Source: Ekhidna sp051379705
GTDB taxonomy: Bacteria > Bacteroidota > Bacteroidia > Cytophagales > Cyclobacteriaceae
DNA: 64,000 nucleotides
Reading direction: 5' to 3'
Assembly: GCF_051379705.1 (NCBI RefSeq)
Contig: NZ_CP179868.1
Coordinates: 558,001 to 622,000, forward strand
In this document: piece by piece, positions 16,678-25,300 of the stretch
Layout: each line of letters begins with the position of its first letter
Position numbering within the stretch: position 1 is the stretch's first letter
Notes under the pieces: model-generated
Told to the model about the DNA's origin: nothing
Database searches by the model: none
The model's input: only the letters and a program-made list of their open reading frames with translations
Program-made: the position numbers and the translations under genes

Positions 16678-17568
16678 ATGGCAGAGAGTAAATTCAAGAA
16701 AAGATCAGGCTTGGGAAGAGGCCTAGGAGCTCTTTTGGAAGATTCTGGAGAGAAAGAGAAAATTAGTGGATCAGGCGCAACGCCAAAAGGTGCCATCAGC
16801 GAGATTGAAATCACAAAGATTGAAACCAATCCTTGGCAACCAAGAACTGATTTTGATGAAGGTGCCTTGAATGATCTGGCAGAATCCATCAAAGTTCAGG
16901 GTATCATTCAACCAATCACAGTTCGTGCACTTAGCGATAAAGAGTTCCAACTCATATCTGGTGAACGAAGACTTCAAGCAAGCAAGAAAGCTGGTTTAAA
17001 GACCATTCCAGCCTATATCCGAATTGCGGATGATCAGCAGATGCTGGAGATGGCACTTATTGAAAATATTCAACGCGAGAATTTAAATGCAATTGAGATC
17101 GCGTTGAGCTATCAGCGGCTCTTGGCAGAGTGTGACTTAAAGCAAGAACAGCTTGGTGATCGGGTCGGTAAAAACCGAAGCACGGTCACCAACTACCTAC
17201 GCCTATTGAAACTACCACCAGATATCCAGGTGGCCTTACGAGATGGAAAGTTGAGTATGGGGCATGCAAGAGCTCTTATTTCAGTAGATGATGTATCACT
17301 TCAATTAGATATATTCAATCAAATCATTAAGCAAGATCTATCCGTGAGAAAGGTGGAAGAGCTTGTTCGATCAAAAGATAAAAAAGAAGAAAAAGAGACT
17401 AAAACTCTAGCGATTGATCCTGAAATCAAAAAACTTCAGACTAAGCTTTCTTCTCACTTTGGATCTAAAATCGCCATAAAATCCAATGATCAAAATAAGG
17501 GTGAAATCAAGATACCTTTTTCCTCAACAGATGAATTAAATCGTATTCTTGACATCATGGATCTCTAA
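16678..17568 (+). CDS. parB: Chromosome-partitioning protein ParB (Spo0J)
   Basis: 296-aa CTP-dependent DNA clamp that loads at parS and spreads. The N-terminal box RSGLGRGLGALL contacts ParA. The CTPase domain (about 40-130) contains NPWQPRTDFD, GIIQPITVRAL and the key LISGERRLQASKKAG motif. A helix-turn-helix follows (EQLGDRVGKNRSTVTNYLRLL, about 155-180), then LSMGHARALIS, and a C-terminal dimerization part. All the motifs of a chromosomal ParB are present. It is co-transcribed with parA. No clear parS palindrome was found inside the window. Confidence 0.96.
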   Translation: MAESKFKKRSGLGRGLGALLEDSGEKEKISGSGATPKGAISEIEITKIETNPWQPRTDFDEGALNDLAESIKVQGIIQPITVRALSDKEFQLISGERRLQASKKAGLKTIPAYIRIADDQQMLEMALIENIQRENLNAIEIALSYQRLLAECDLKQEQLGDRVGKNRSTVTNYLRLLKLPPDIQVALRDGKLSMGHARALISVDDVSLQLDIFNQIIKQDLSVRKVEELVRSKDKKEEKETKTLAIDPEIKKLQTKLSSHFGSKIAIKSNDQNKGEIKIPFSSTDELNRILDIMDL

Positions 17569-17663
17569 TAGCAATCCACTGATTTTATTGATCCGCAAGT
17601 ATTTTTCTCGTAATCTCTTAATAATTCAGCTTTAGGCGCGAACTTTGTAAGCCAATCGCCCGA

Positions 17664-18245
17664 ATGATGAAAAAGCTAGTATTCGTCCTTGGATTTATCT
17701 GCGTCAGCTTCATAAGCTCGGCTCAAGATCAGCCAGTTCTGATCGACGACTCTACATTTGTGCGAGCGGAAGAAGATGCCGAATTATTTGAAGAAATATC
17801 CGAGCTAAATCCACAAAGAGCCGCCCTCCTCTCAGCAATACTTCCCGGCATGGGTCAAGTCTACAATAGCCAATATTGGAAAGTACCAATAGTGCTCGCA
17901 GGGGTTTTAACTTTTGGTCACTTCATCAATTACAACAATAAAGTTTATCATGGATTAAGAAATGCAGCATTGCTGAGCTCAAAAGGACTGACAAATCCAT
18001 ACGCTTCCATTATATCAACAGAATCCTCTCTTGTGAGAAGTAGGGACGTGTTTAGACGAAATCGAGATTTTCTAATCATCCTAGGTTCAGCTTTTTATAT
18101 TCTACAAATTGTGGACGCCCACGTTTCTGCACACCTCGAAGAATTTAAGATCAATGACAAACTAGCTTTCGGTATTGAGCCATCTATTCAGTCAACTCCA
18201 TTATTTTCGCAGGCTGTAGGAGTTTCATTCGTTCTGAAATTTTAG
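17664..18245 (+). CDS. DUF5683 domain protein
   Basis: 193 aa with a signal peptide (MMKKLVFVLGFICVSFISSA, cleavage near AQ). After a short acidic linker (residues 20-50) comes the DUF5683 signature: NPQRAALLSAILPGMGQVYN, QYWKVPIVLAGVLTFGHFI and, further on, IILGSAFYILQIVDAHVSAH, which look like membrane-associated helices, then a beta-rich end (SVVFVLKF-like, SFVLKF). The function is unknown. It is regularly found between parB and dapB/lepB in Bacteroidota, as here, with dapB starting three bases after its stop. A weak -7 match GAACTTTG (17640-17647) lies upstream. Confidence 0.8.
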   Translation: MMKKLVFVLGFICVSFISSAQDQPVLIDDSTFVRAEEDAELFEEISELNPQRAALLSAILPGMGQVYNSQYWKVPIVLAGVLTFGHFINYNNKVYHGLRNAALLSSKGLTNPYASIISTESSLVRSRDVFRRNRDFLIILGSAFYILQIVDAHVSAHLEEFKINDKLAFGIEPSIQSTPLFSQAVGVSFVLKF

Positions 18246-18248
18246 CTA

Positions 18249-18959
18249 ATGAGAATTGCTTTGATTGGTTATGGAAAAATGGGGAAAGCCATTGAAAGGA
18301 TTGCCGAGGAATCCAACCATCAAATTTCTTTGATTGTAAAAGACAGTTCAGACCTCAGTGAACTCACCGACACATCGATTGATATTGCTATCGAATTTAC
18401 TCAGCCAGAGTCAGCATTCAACAACATAGTACACTGCATAAAAAATGATATTCCTGTAATATCGGGCACCACAGGATGGATAGATAAACTTCCTGAAGTT
18501 GAAAAAGCATGCAAGACGCATAATGGCACCTTTCTTTATGCCTCTAACTTCAGTATAGGCGTAAACCTATTCTTTGAACTAAATAAATGGCTCGCGGATA
18601 AAATGGCGCAGCTCAATTTTGCCCCTTCAATAAAGGAAATTCACCATACGGAAAAGAAAGATAGCCCAAGTGGGACTGCAATAACGCTGGCTGAAGGGAT
18701 ACTATCCTCTCAACCGTCCATTATTGAATGGATAAACGCAGAATCTGCCGATCATAAAAAATTAGGAATAGTTTCTGAGCGTATCCCCAACGTACCGGGT
18801 ACGCACACCGTAAGCTATTCGTCTCCTTTAGAGTCTATTGACATCACCCACACCGCACATGATAGAAGCGTTTTTGCTCAAGGTGTAGTAAAGGTGAGTG
18901 AATGGATTTATCAAAAAAAAGGAGTTTATACAATGTCAGACTTTATTAACGATAATTAA
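18249..18959 (+). CDS. dapB: 4-hydroxy-tetrahydrodipicolinate reductase
   Basis: Reduces 4-hydroxy-tetrahydrodipicolinate with NAD(P)H in the diaminopimelate/lysine pathway. 236 aa, the short form. The nucleotide-binding motif GYGKMGKAIERI is at residues 7-18, SGTTGW at about 76, and the catalytic region EIHHTEKKDSPSGTA (His-His and Lys) is near 130-145. The C-terminal strand has DITHTAHDRSVFAQGVV, typical of the family. The gene follows the DUF5683 gene after three bases and precedes lepB by four bases, so it is part of one transcript. All catalytic residues are intact. Confidence 0.95.
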   Translation: MRIALIGYGKMGKAIERIAEESNHQISLIVKDSSDLSELTDTSIDIAIEFTQPESAFNNIVHCIKNDIPVISGTTGWIDKLPEVEKACKTHNGTFLYASNFSIGVNLFFELNKWLADKMAQLNFAPSIKEIHHTEKKDSPSGTAITLAEGILSSQPSIIEWINAESADHKKLGIVSERIPNVPGTHTVSYSSPLESIDITHTAHDRSVFAQGVVKVSEWIYQKKGVYTMSDFINDN

Positions 18960-18963
18960 CTAT

Positions 18964-20418
18964 ATGTACTTTCACGATTTTAATCCGGTCTTTGTCATTA
19001 CGTTCCTAATCCTTTGGTACGTACTTCAGGGCACAGCCTATTATAAATTCTTTGAGAAAGCAGGCAAAGAAGGCTGGAAAGGTTTTGTACCATTACTCAA
19101 CTACTATATTCATCTTGAAATTGTAGGTCGTCCAAAATGGTGGGTATTGCTTCTTTTTGTCCCTGTTATTAATTTTTTCGTTGGCCTCACCATGCATTTG
19201 GACCTGATGAAATCTTTCGGAAAATACACTTATCTGGATCAAGTATTAGGAGTAGTATTTGCACCCATCTATATGAACTATATAGCCTGGTCTGACACTA
19301 AGTATATCGATAAAGCAACTGAGATTCCGAAACCTAAAAAGTCTTTTGGTAAAGAGTGGTTTGAGGCGATTGTGTTTGCTGTTTTCTGTGCAACATTTGT
19401 CAGATGGATTTTTATGGAAGCCTATGTCATTCCAACAGGATCTATGGAACGTTCACTGTTGGTAGGTGATTTCTTGTTTGTGAGTAAGGCTGAGTATGGT
19501 CCAAGGACTCCACAGACTCCATTGCAAATACCACTTACGCATCAAACCATTTGGGGGACAGAGATTCCATCATATATTCCTGGAGTTTCACTACCCAGCT
19601 TAAGGCTTCCGTCTCTCGGGAAAGTAGAAAGAAATGATGTAGTTGTTTTCAACTACCCTGTAGATGACAATTACAACCAGCGAAGAGACGGGGACTATCA
19701 TCCAATGGATTTGAAAACGCATTATATCAAAAGATGTGTCGCCATCGCTGGGGAAACAATTGAAATTAAGGACACTCAAGTCTATGTGAATGGTGAGGAG
19801 CAAGAAAACCCTCCATTGATGCAGCACCAATATTTTGTTCGGACAAATGAATCGCTTAGAGAGCGCGTATTCGAAAATCTGAATGTAAATCCGTACACGA
19901 GTGTTTCACGTCATCCAAATGGATACTTTGTACAGATGCCATCAGACGTGGCTACTGGATTCGAAAAGCTACCATTCGTTGAAAGTGTGACTTTGCAGTT
20001 AATTCCAGAGGGTGAGGCAGAAAGAAACATTTTCCCAAATGCAACCTACTTTAGATGGAATAGGGACTTCTTCGGGCCGCTGACAGTACCTGCAAGAGGG
20101 ATGACTATTGAAGTAACCGAGGAGAATCTTGCGATGTATGGATCTACCATTACAAACTATGAAGGTAATGAGTCAGTGGAGATTGATATTGACCAATTAA
20201 CTGTGAATGGTGAGCTTCTTAAGGAATACACTTTTACAAAAGACTATTATTTTATGATGGGTGACAACCGACATGCATCTGATGATTCGAGGTATTGGGG
20301 ATTTGTTCCAGAAGATAATATAGTTGGTGAAGCCTCATTTATCTGGATGTCATTTGATACCAATGCAAGCTTTATAAATAAGATCAGATGGAGCAGACTA
20401 TTTGACGGGATTGAGTAA
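18964..20418 (+). CDS. lepB: Signal peptidase I with N-terminal membrane (DUF5684-like) domain
   Basis: Cleaves signal peptides from exported proteins. From the ATG at 18964 the protein is 484 aa; the longer frame from 18898 would overlap dapB by 62 bases. Residues 1 to about 125 are a membrane domain resembling DUF5684 (EKAGKEGWKGFVPLLNYY, KPKWW-like RPKWWVLLLF, MKSFGKYTY). A transmembrane helix (AIVFAVFCATFVRWIF) precedes the S26 catalytic core: Ser160 in IPTGSMERSLL and Lys256 in HYIKRCVAIAGE. The substrate-binding region is interrupted by proline-rich and other insertions, and MMGDNRHASDDSRYWG marks the C-terminal box. It ends the parA-lepB unit before a terminator. Confidence 0.94.
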   Translation: MYFHDFNPVFVITFLILWYVLQGTAYYKFFEKAGKEGWKGFVPLLNYYIHLEIVGRPKWWVLLLFVPVINFFVGLTMHLDLMKSFGKYTYLDQVLGVVFAPIYMNYIAWSDTKYIDKATEIPKPKKSFGKEWFEAIVFAVFCATFVRWIFMEAYVIPTGSMERSLLVGDFLFVSKAEYGPRTPQTPLQIPLTHQTIWGTEIPSYIPGVSLPSLRLPSLGKVERNDVVVFNYPVDDNYNQRRDGDYHPMDLKTHYIKRCVAIAGETIEIKDTQVYVNGEEQENPPLMQHQYFVRTNESLRERVFENLNVNPYTSVSRHPNGYFVQMPSDVATGFEKLPFVESVTLQLIPEGEAERNIFPNATYFRWNRDFFGPLTVPARGMTIEVTEENLAMYGSTITNYEGNESVEIDIDQLTVNGELLKEYTFTKDYYFMMGDNRHASDDSRYWGFVPEDNIVGEASFIWMSFDTNASFINKIRWSRLFDGIE

Positions 20419-20493
20419 CTAAGAAATCCATCTAACCAGCAAAAGCAGGCCAACAAAAAAGCCCGTTCCTAACAAAAGGAAAAAAAACAAAGC

Positions 20494-20522
20494 AAGGCAC
20501 CCCGGAAGGAGTGCCTTTTTTT
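20494..20522 (+). terminator. Terminator after lepB
   Basis: AAGGCAC (20494-20500) and GTGCCTT (20511-20517) form a stem around a ten-base region that can add a CC/GG pair, followed by six or more T. The A-rich left flank may also terminate transcripts from the minus-strand genes. Confidence 0.8.
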
Positions 20523-20584
20523 CTCCGTCGGCTCGATAAAAATGTTCTAAATGGTGGCTCATACGTTTTCAAACAAGAAATCTA

Positions 20585-21292
20585 TTACCAATTTATTGGG
20601 ATGCAATTCCCATTAAGACAAAAGTAGTCCCCTACTGGGCAATCATTACATATATTGTTTGGCCTTCCACTAAAAGGGTCAGGACATCTATCTCCGGTGC
20701 AAACCTGACTTTTATCACACTCTTGGATACGAGTTCCAGCACCATACTGATCATCAATCCAAAACCAATAAGCATCAACTTCATAATGTCGATCATCAGA
20801 TCCATAGCATCGATATGTTCCATTGCTAGTCGTGCATTGTGAACGTGGGACAACCCATACAGGTATATACAAATGTGAGGTGGTTCTTTCTATAATTCCT
20901 GATTCTGCGGAAGTTTCTCCTGGAGTGCCATCCCATAACAAATATTTCACTTTTTCAGCTGCATATCCTCTAAGTGGTCTTGATTCATCCCACCATATTC
21001 TTAGAAATCTATTTTGAGACACCGCATGTACTTGAAATTGTACTCGACACGAACTACTAACATGGTAAGATTCATATTTAATCCTTTCATTGCCATCCGT
21101 GTAGGTCGTGAATCCCCTACCTTTAGAACATCCCAAGTAATTTGGATAATCCTTGTACAAACCGCAATTCAGAGTGCTTGACCCGTCACCTCCTTCAATT
21201 AATGTGAGTGGAGTACAGTCATCTTCAAGAGAACTAATTAAACAATCATTTATAGCAATATCTGGTGAGTGTGACCTAGCTTTAGTTACCAT
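20585..21292 (-). CDS. Hypothetical protein, Cys-rich C-terminal fragment of the broken lipoprotein
   Basis: 235 codons from an ATG at 21292. No signal peptide is present, although the pattern of cysteines suggests an exported protein: CSKGRG, SSCRVQF, RSQCTT, YRCYGSDD, and a C-terminal cluster CDKSQVCTGDRCPDP then CNDCPVGDYFCLNGNC. Cysteines in a cytoplasmic protein at this density would be odd. Several Trp/Tyr-rich strands (RFLRIWWDESRPLRG, YWFWIDDQYG) suggest a beta-sheet domain. I recognise no family. The frame is the same as that of the lipoprotein signal at 21742, which suggests this was originally its C-terminal half. A stop at 21311-21313 closes this frame upstream. Confidence 0.55.
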   Translation of the reverse strand: MVTKARSHSPDIAINDCLISSLEDDCTPLTLIEGGDGSSTLNCGLYKDYPNYLGCSKGRGFTTYTDGNERIKYESYHVSSSCRVQFQVHAVSQNRFLRIWWDESRPLRGYAAEKVKYLLWDGTPGETSAESGIIERTTSHLYIPVWVVPRSQCTTSNGTYRCYGSDDRHYEVDAYWFWIDDQYGAGTRIQECDKSQVCTGDRCPDPFSGRPNNICNDCPVGDYFCLNGNCIPINW

Positions 21293-21653
21293 TGCCTTGT
21301 ACTTTAAGAATTAAATCATTTTCTGAAAGCCTATAATTGACATTGCCAATCACAATTTCACCCTTTGAATTTAGGTAATGGCTCAATTTTGATGATCTGA
21401 GTCTTTCACTGGCATTTAACTCTCCATCCTTATCATACTCAAGTTGATAATACAATTTATTGTTATTTATAAAAGCTAAAGCCTCTTCGTGAGTACATAG
21501 CTTCTCCTCAGATACGTAATTCCTAAGAGAGTCCATCATATCATGATAAGAGAAAAAGCTTCCTTTATTTGTGGTTCGAAAGCTAATTTGACTGCTAGAT
21601 AAATCAGTGATGAAGTGATCCAAAGACGGATAATTTAAATTATCGTCCAGCAT
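21282..21653 (-). CDS. Hypothetical protein, N-terminal fragment of the broken lipoprotein
   Basis: 123 codons from an ATG at 21653, ending 11 bases inside the next fragment. The sequence has short repeated features of Bacteroidota surface lipoproteins of unknown function: SLDHFITDLSS, YHDMMDSLRNYVSEEKL and, near the end, YLNSKGEIVIGNVNYRLSEN, which resembles the 'end of domain' strand pair seen in such proteins. It lacks a signal of its own, but the frame stays open upstream into codons for NKLGSINVDAKG and meets the lipoprotein leader near 21690. It is best read as the middle of one interrupted gene. Confidence 0.5.
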   Translation of the reverse strand: MLDDNLNYPSLDHFITDLSSSQISFRTTNKGSFFSYHDMMDSLRNYVSEEKLCTHEEALAFINNNKLYYQLEYDKDGELNASERLRSSKLSHYLNSKGEIVIGNVNYRLSENDLILKVQGNGN

Positions 21654-21741
21654 CCCTTTAGCATCTACATTAATAGATCCAAGCTTATTTCGTTACATCC
21701 AATAATAATAAGAAATAGCAGAAATTGATTGAGTGTTTTCA

Positions 21742-21794
21742 TAGTTATTAGGAATAAGTTAACCTTCAAAGTAATTTCTCTTTCCTAATAACTA
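21742..21794. repeat. 13-base perfect inverted repeat around the lipoprotein leader
   Basis: TAGTTATTAGGAA (21742-21754) and TTCCTAATAACTA (21782-21794) are perfect inverted copies separated by 27 bases. The left arm starts at the last base of the start codon complement of the broken lipoprotein. On the minus strand the spacer contains TTACTTTG, one base from the -7 pattern, so the repeat may frame the promoter. Confidence 0.7.
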
Positions 21795-21828
21795 CTCTTA
21801 AAAAATAAATTTTCTATTACGTGTATCC

Positions 21829-23319
21829 CTATTGTCTACTTAAAGTGTTGAAGATCACATCTCCGAGTACTCTACTGTCAATCAGAATCGTATTCCGTAC
21901 GTCATTTTTTTCGTGTTCCAAAATGGCCTTCATCCCACTGTCCGGCTTTCGCTCAATTCGGGCAACTCCGGTGATGATCCCCAGGGCTTCCGCCAGTAGT
22001 GGTTCAGCAGGATCACCCAACGGCTTAAGGTCTTCCAGGTAATCAATTTCATTTACCTCAACGTTGGGATCAAAGCCATTTGAGTAATCAATGTCATTAG
22101 TATTTGTAAACCGGGCAATAATCGGCTGAAGTGCATATTTATGATTCGGGTTGGTGTGGTTAACATTACTGTTATCAGGGGTCTTCCGATTATTCGGTGA
22201 ATCATAGATGGTTTGAGAGCCCAAATTCTTACCAACGGTTGTCGTTCCAATCAGTGTCACGTCCATATATGGATCTAGCCCTGAAATAATTAATTCAGAA
22301 GCAGAAGCAGTAATTTCTGAAGTTAAAATAAAAATCCGTCCTATGCTTAACCTGTTTAAAGCGGCATTCGAATTTGGTAAAGCAGAAACAAAATATTCAT
22401 TCAGGTCAACTCCGTTGTTTGTCAAAGATTCTTCGATTCTTTGATTGTATTTAAAAGTAGAAAAAACGTCATTAGACTCCCCTGCTCCATAAATAAGTGA
22501 AGCTAAAATCACAGATGTATCCACAGACCCTCCCCTATTGTACCTTAAGTCCAAAATCAGATCATTGATTCCGGCACTTTTAAACTCCCCAAACACATCA
22601 TTCATTTCCTGATGATAAGCATTGTTGTTTACAAATTGATTGTATACCAGATACCCCACTTTTAATCCATCAACCTCAAGAATATTGGAGAGAAAAATCG
22701 GATTTTCAATCAATTCCACTGATACTAAGGAAACTTCTTCTTCAGTAGATGAGATCGTGTTATCCTGGATTTGCGATAAAGTGATTGTATAACTTTCACT
22801 ATCGAACAAGAGCGATATATAATTATCCACAGTCAATTGCGTTCCGTCTACTTCTGTAAACAGATCTCCCCTTACGATACCCGCATTCTCGGCTGGTCCG
22901 CCAGGTACCACATATTTAACGTAACCATACACCTGATTCGTCCCGGTCGGATTCACCAATCCAAGCTCATATCCAAATGATTTAGATGTTCCTTGAAAAG
23001 ATGCTTCTAGTACTTCATAGTCATCTACAAACCATGAAAAGCGATCATCTTCGTACAATAGGTTATCGAAAAGTGCTTTCGGTTGACTATAAGTATTGAG
23101 GAATTCATATAATGCATTATAAGTGGGGTACTTATCGGTTGAAAGATCTTCAACGTCTGCTACCCAGTAATAGTAGGCATTCATACCTAGCCATATAAAT
23201 TCGTTCACATCATTTTGAAGTGGCACCGATATACCATCATCTTTCTTACATCCAACTAAACTGCTGAAAACCAGCACTAACAAAACCAACTTATTTTTTA
23301 CCAACCTCATATTTTTCAT
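21829..23319 (-). CDS. S41 family C-terminal-processing-like protease, lipoprotein
   Basis: A 496-aa lipoprotein with signal VLVFSSLVGC (Cys24) and a Lys-Lys-Asp-Asp start of the mature part. A small N-terminal helical region is followed by a PDZ-like domain (about 110-200, YVKYVVPGGPAENAGIVRGD) and the S41 core (about 220-440): DLRYNRGGSV, then Ser339 in ITASASELIISG and Lys364 in GTTTVGKNLGSQ, 25 residues apart as in Prc. Substrates are unknown; this group in Bacteroidota is exported and anchored at the cell envelope. It is followed by ung upstream on the same strand with 46 bases between, but each could be separately transcribed. Confidence 0.9.
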   Translation of the reverse strand: MKNMRLVKNKLVLLVLVFSSLVGCKKDDGISVPLQNDVNEFIWLGMNAYYYWVADVEDLSTDKYPTYNALYEFLNTYSQPKALFDNLLYEDDRFSWFVDDYEVLEASFQGTSKSFGYELGLVNPTGTNQVYGYVKYVVPGGPAENAGIVRGDLFTEVDGTQLTVDNYISLLFDSESYTITLSQIQDNTISSTEEEVSLVSVELIENPIFLSNILEVDGLKVGYLVYNQFVNNNAYHQEMNDVFGEFKSAGINDLILDLRYNRGGSVDTSVILASLIYGAGESNDVFSTFKYNQRIEESLTNNGVDLNEYFVSALPNSNAALNRLSIGRIFILTSEITASASELIISGLDPYMDVTLIGTTTVGKNLGSQTIYDSPNNRKTPDNSNVNHTNPNHKYALQPIIARFTNTNDIDYSNGFDPNVEVNEIDYLEDLKPLGDPAEPLLAEALGIITGVARIERKPDSGMKAILEHEKNDVRNTILIDSRVLGDVIFNTLSRQ

Positions 23320-23364
23320 TCTAATAGAACAACTATCAATATCTATTCACTTAATAACGTGAAA

Positions 23365-24027
23365 TTACCAATTTATAGGTGTAAGACCCTTAGATGTAAG
23401 GTATTGGTTGGTTTTTGAAAATGGTTTTGATCCAAAAAATCCTGAGTGTGCCGAAAAAGGTGATGGATGCGGAGATTTCAAGATTAAATGTTTTGAATCG
23501 TCTAGAAAAGATCCCTTCTTTTGAGCATATGCTCCCCAGAGAATGAACACTATATTCTCTTTTTCTTTGGATACAACTTCAAGCACAGCATCAGTAAATG
23601 TTTCCCAGCCTTTGTTTTGATGAGATCCGGCTTTTGAAGCTTCAACAGTTAGGGTAGCATTTAATAGTAGGACTCCTTGCTCAGCCCATCTTTCCAAATT
23701 GCCTGATTTTGGGATTTGTATTCGAAGATCGCTTTGAATTTCCTTAAAAATATTTTGCAGTGAAGGTGGATGTCGAACACCTTCAGACACCGAAAAGCAT
23801 AATCCATTGGCTTGTCCGTGCCCATGATAGGGGTCCTGACCAACTATAACCACTTTTACCTCGTTGAAACCACAATGATCGAAGGCATTAAAAATCAAAG
23901 AGCCTGGAGGGTATATGCGCTTGTTTGCATACTCCTCTTTGACGAAAGAAATCAACTCTTTGAAGTATACCTTTTCGAACTCTTCTTCAAGCTGAACTCG
24001 CCAGCTATCTTCTATTTTAACGGCCAT
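23365..24027 (-). CDS. ung: Uracil-DNA glycosylase
   Basis: Removes uracil from DNA in base excision repair. 220 aa, family 1 length. The water-activating loop GQDPYHGHGQANGLCFSV carries the catalytic Asp, PPSLQNIFKE is the Pro-rich loop, GVLLLNATLTV the beta strand with the uracil-binding Asn, and HPSPFSAHSGFFG the DNA-intercalation loop with the catalytic His. All family 1 motifs are present, so activity is expected. The start at 24027 gives the usual short N-terminus. It is divergent from apaG with 66 bases between the starts. Confidence 0.97.
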   Translation of the reverse strand: MAVKIEDSWRVQLEEEFEKVYFKELISFVKEEYANKRIYPPGSLIFNAFDHCGFNEVKVVIVGQDPYHGHGQANGLCFSVSEGVRHPPSLQNIFKEIQSDLRIQIPKSGNLERWAEQGVLLLNATLTVEASKAGSHQNKGWETFTDAVLEVVSKEKENIVFILWGAYAQKKGSFLDDSKHLILKSPHPSPFSAHSGFFGSKPFSKTNQYLTSKGLTPINW

Positions 24028-24093
24028 AACAAATTACTTGATCCTGATGTTGGTAAATTAAATTGAATTTCTATTAAATTGTCCGCCAAGAAT

Positions 24094-24480
24094 ATGATTA
24101 CTGGAGTAACAAAAGGCATAAAAGTTTCAGTAGAAACTAATTATCAGCCGGAGCATTCGCAACCGGCACATGAGCACTTTGTTTTTACCTATAGAATCAC
24201 AATTGAAAACAATTCAAGCAATACCGTACAGTTAAAAGCGCGACATTGGGATATCATCGATGCTGCGCATTCCAAGCATGAAGTGGATGGTGATGGTGTG
24301 GTTGGCAAACAACCTGTATTAGAACCTGGTGAAATACATCAATATGTTTCAGGGTGTAATTTGAAATCTGGGATAGGAAAAATGGCGGGCTATTACATCA
24401 TGGAGCGAATTCTAGACGGCCGACTCTTTAATGTAGAAATTCCAGAGTTTTTGATGGTGGTACCATTCAAACTAAACTAA
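24094..24480 (+). CDS. apaG: ApaG domain protein
   Basis: A 128-aa member of the ApaG/FBXO3-like beta-sandwich family, linked in enterobacteria to Co2+ sensitivity and to Ap4A genes; its biochemical role is unclear. Typical markers are MITGVTKGIKVSVETNYQPE at the N-terminus, FVFTYRITIENN, ARHWDIIDA, VVGKQPVLEPGE and MAGYYIMERILDGRLFNVEIP. The ATG at 24094 is favoured over an upstream TTG at 24079 because homologs begin with M-(V/I)-T-x-V-T. It is followed after four bases by a methyltransferase gene. Confidence 0.92.
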   Translation: MITGVTKGIKVSVETNYQPEHSQPAHEHFVFTYRITIENNSSNTVQLKARHWDIIDAAHSKHEVDGDGVVGKQPVLEPGEIHQYVSGCNLKSGIGKMAGYYIMERILDGRLFNVEIPEFLMVVPFKLN

Positions 24481-24484
24481 TCAC

Positions 24485-25258
24485 TTGATTAAGCTTTTCC
24501 TGTTCAGATTACGACACTATTTAAAGTATCGGCTAAGGGCTGTAGGCCCCCACAGCTTGCACTCTCCATTTCTGTTCGATCTATTCAATAATGCGATCAA
24601 ACCGGCAGCCAAGTTTCGTCTGGAAAATGTAGAGCAACTTAGAAGCGAACTAAAATCAGATCACCAAATAATTGATCTCTTTGACTTAAAGGAGAAAAAA
24701 AGCTATCGAAAGACTGTAAGCTCGATTTCCAAGAGCTCATTAAGTGAGCCTAAGTTTTCCGCTTTTCTTTATCTTCTAATCAAACACCTAAAAGTTACCA
24801 GAGTGCTGGAGACCGGCACCTCGTTAGGAATCAATAGCTTATACATGGCAGGCCCGGAACTGATAAAAAAAGTGAATACCATAGAAGCTTCTCCCATCAT
24901 TGCTTCACTTGCCAAGAAACAATTTTCTAAGCTTTTACAGCATAAAATAGAGATCAAAATTGGCACTATACAGGATGAATTCGAAGCATTGGTAGTGAGG
25001 GAGCAGCCCGAGATTTGCTTCATTGATGCTGATCATCGTTCAGAAGCGGTTAAATATTGCCTAGACCACTTACTGAAACATTGTCCACAAATCAAATGCA
25101 TCGTCATCCACGACATTTATTGGTCAGAAGATATGTTAAAAGGATGGAAAGAAATGGTTGATAATGATGAGTTTAGGCTAACAATAGACCTATTTCAGGC
25201 GGGACTTATTTTTCCGAAAATAGATATGCCAAAACAACATTTCACGTTACGTTTCTAA
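24485..25258 (+). CDS. Class I SAM-dependent methyltransferase, O-methyltransferase-like
   Basis: 257 aa. The SAM-binding motif I is VLETGTSLGINSLYMA (about residues 115-130), motif II IEASPIIASLAKKQF, and the post-II region ICFIDADHRSEAV holds an Asp that could bind a metal, as in catechol-type O-methyltransferases; IVIHDIYWSEDM follows. The N-terminus (RLRHYLKYRLRAVGPHSLHSPF) is basic and conserved in Bacteroidota relatives. The substrate is unknown. The start is TTG at 24485; no ATG lies before the domain. It probably shares a transcript with apaG. Confidence 0.8.
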   Translation: MIKLFLFRLRHYLKYRLRAVGPHSLHSPFLFDLFNNAIKPAAKFRLENVEQLRSELKSDHQIIDLFDLKEKKSYRKTVSSISKSSLSEPKFSAFLYLLIKHLKVTRVLETGTSLGINSLYMAGPELIKKVNTIEASPIIASLAKKQFSKLLQHKIEIKIGTIQDEFEALVVREQPEICFIDADHRSEAVKYCLDHLLKHCPQIKCIVIHDIYWSEDMLKGWKEMVDNDEFRLTIDLFQAGLIFPKIDMPKQHFTLRF

Positions 25259-25274
25259 TGATTCGCCAATTTTC

Positions 25275-25282
25275 TACTTTTG
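25275..25282 (+). promoter_or_regulatory. -7 box TACTTTTG before the coiled-coil membrane protein gene
   Basis: TACTTTTG is an exact TAnnTTTG match, 18 bases before the ATG at 25301. At 19 bases upstream only TTC is found in place of TTG. It implies a short leader and separate transcription from the methyltransferase gene. Confidence 0.6.
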
Positions 25283-25300
25283 CGAGCATAATTCAAACAC

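Larger units (their letters stand above)
20585..21742 (-). pseudogene. Lipoprotein gene broken by two compensating frameshifts
   Basis: An ATG at 21742 opens a typical lipoprotein signal (MKTLNQFLLFLIIIGC) but the frame stops at 21665-21667. The neighbouring frame, open after its own stop beside the Cys codon, reads NKLGSINVDAKGMLDDN and runs to 21282. A third stretch from 21292 to 20585 is in exactly the same frame as the lipoprotein start (450 bases apart). A -1 shift between about 21667 and 21693 and a +1 shift near 21282-21310 would give one lipoprotein of about 385 residues with a Cys-rich C-terminus. The parts look uninterrupted otherwise, so recent damage, sequencing error or two separate genes remain possible. 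Confidence 0.6.

Noticed and set aside
19902..19917. TGTTTCACGT-CATCCA, 13 of 16 bases like a parS site, inside lepB
   Set aside because: The second half of the palindrome is broken and the bases encode conserved protein; chance similarity is likely.
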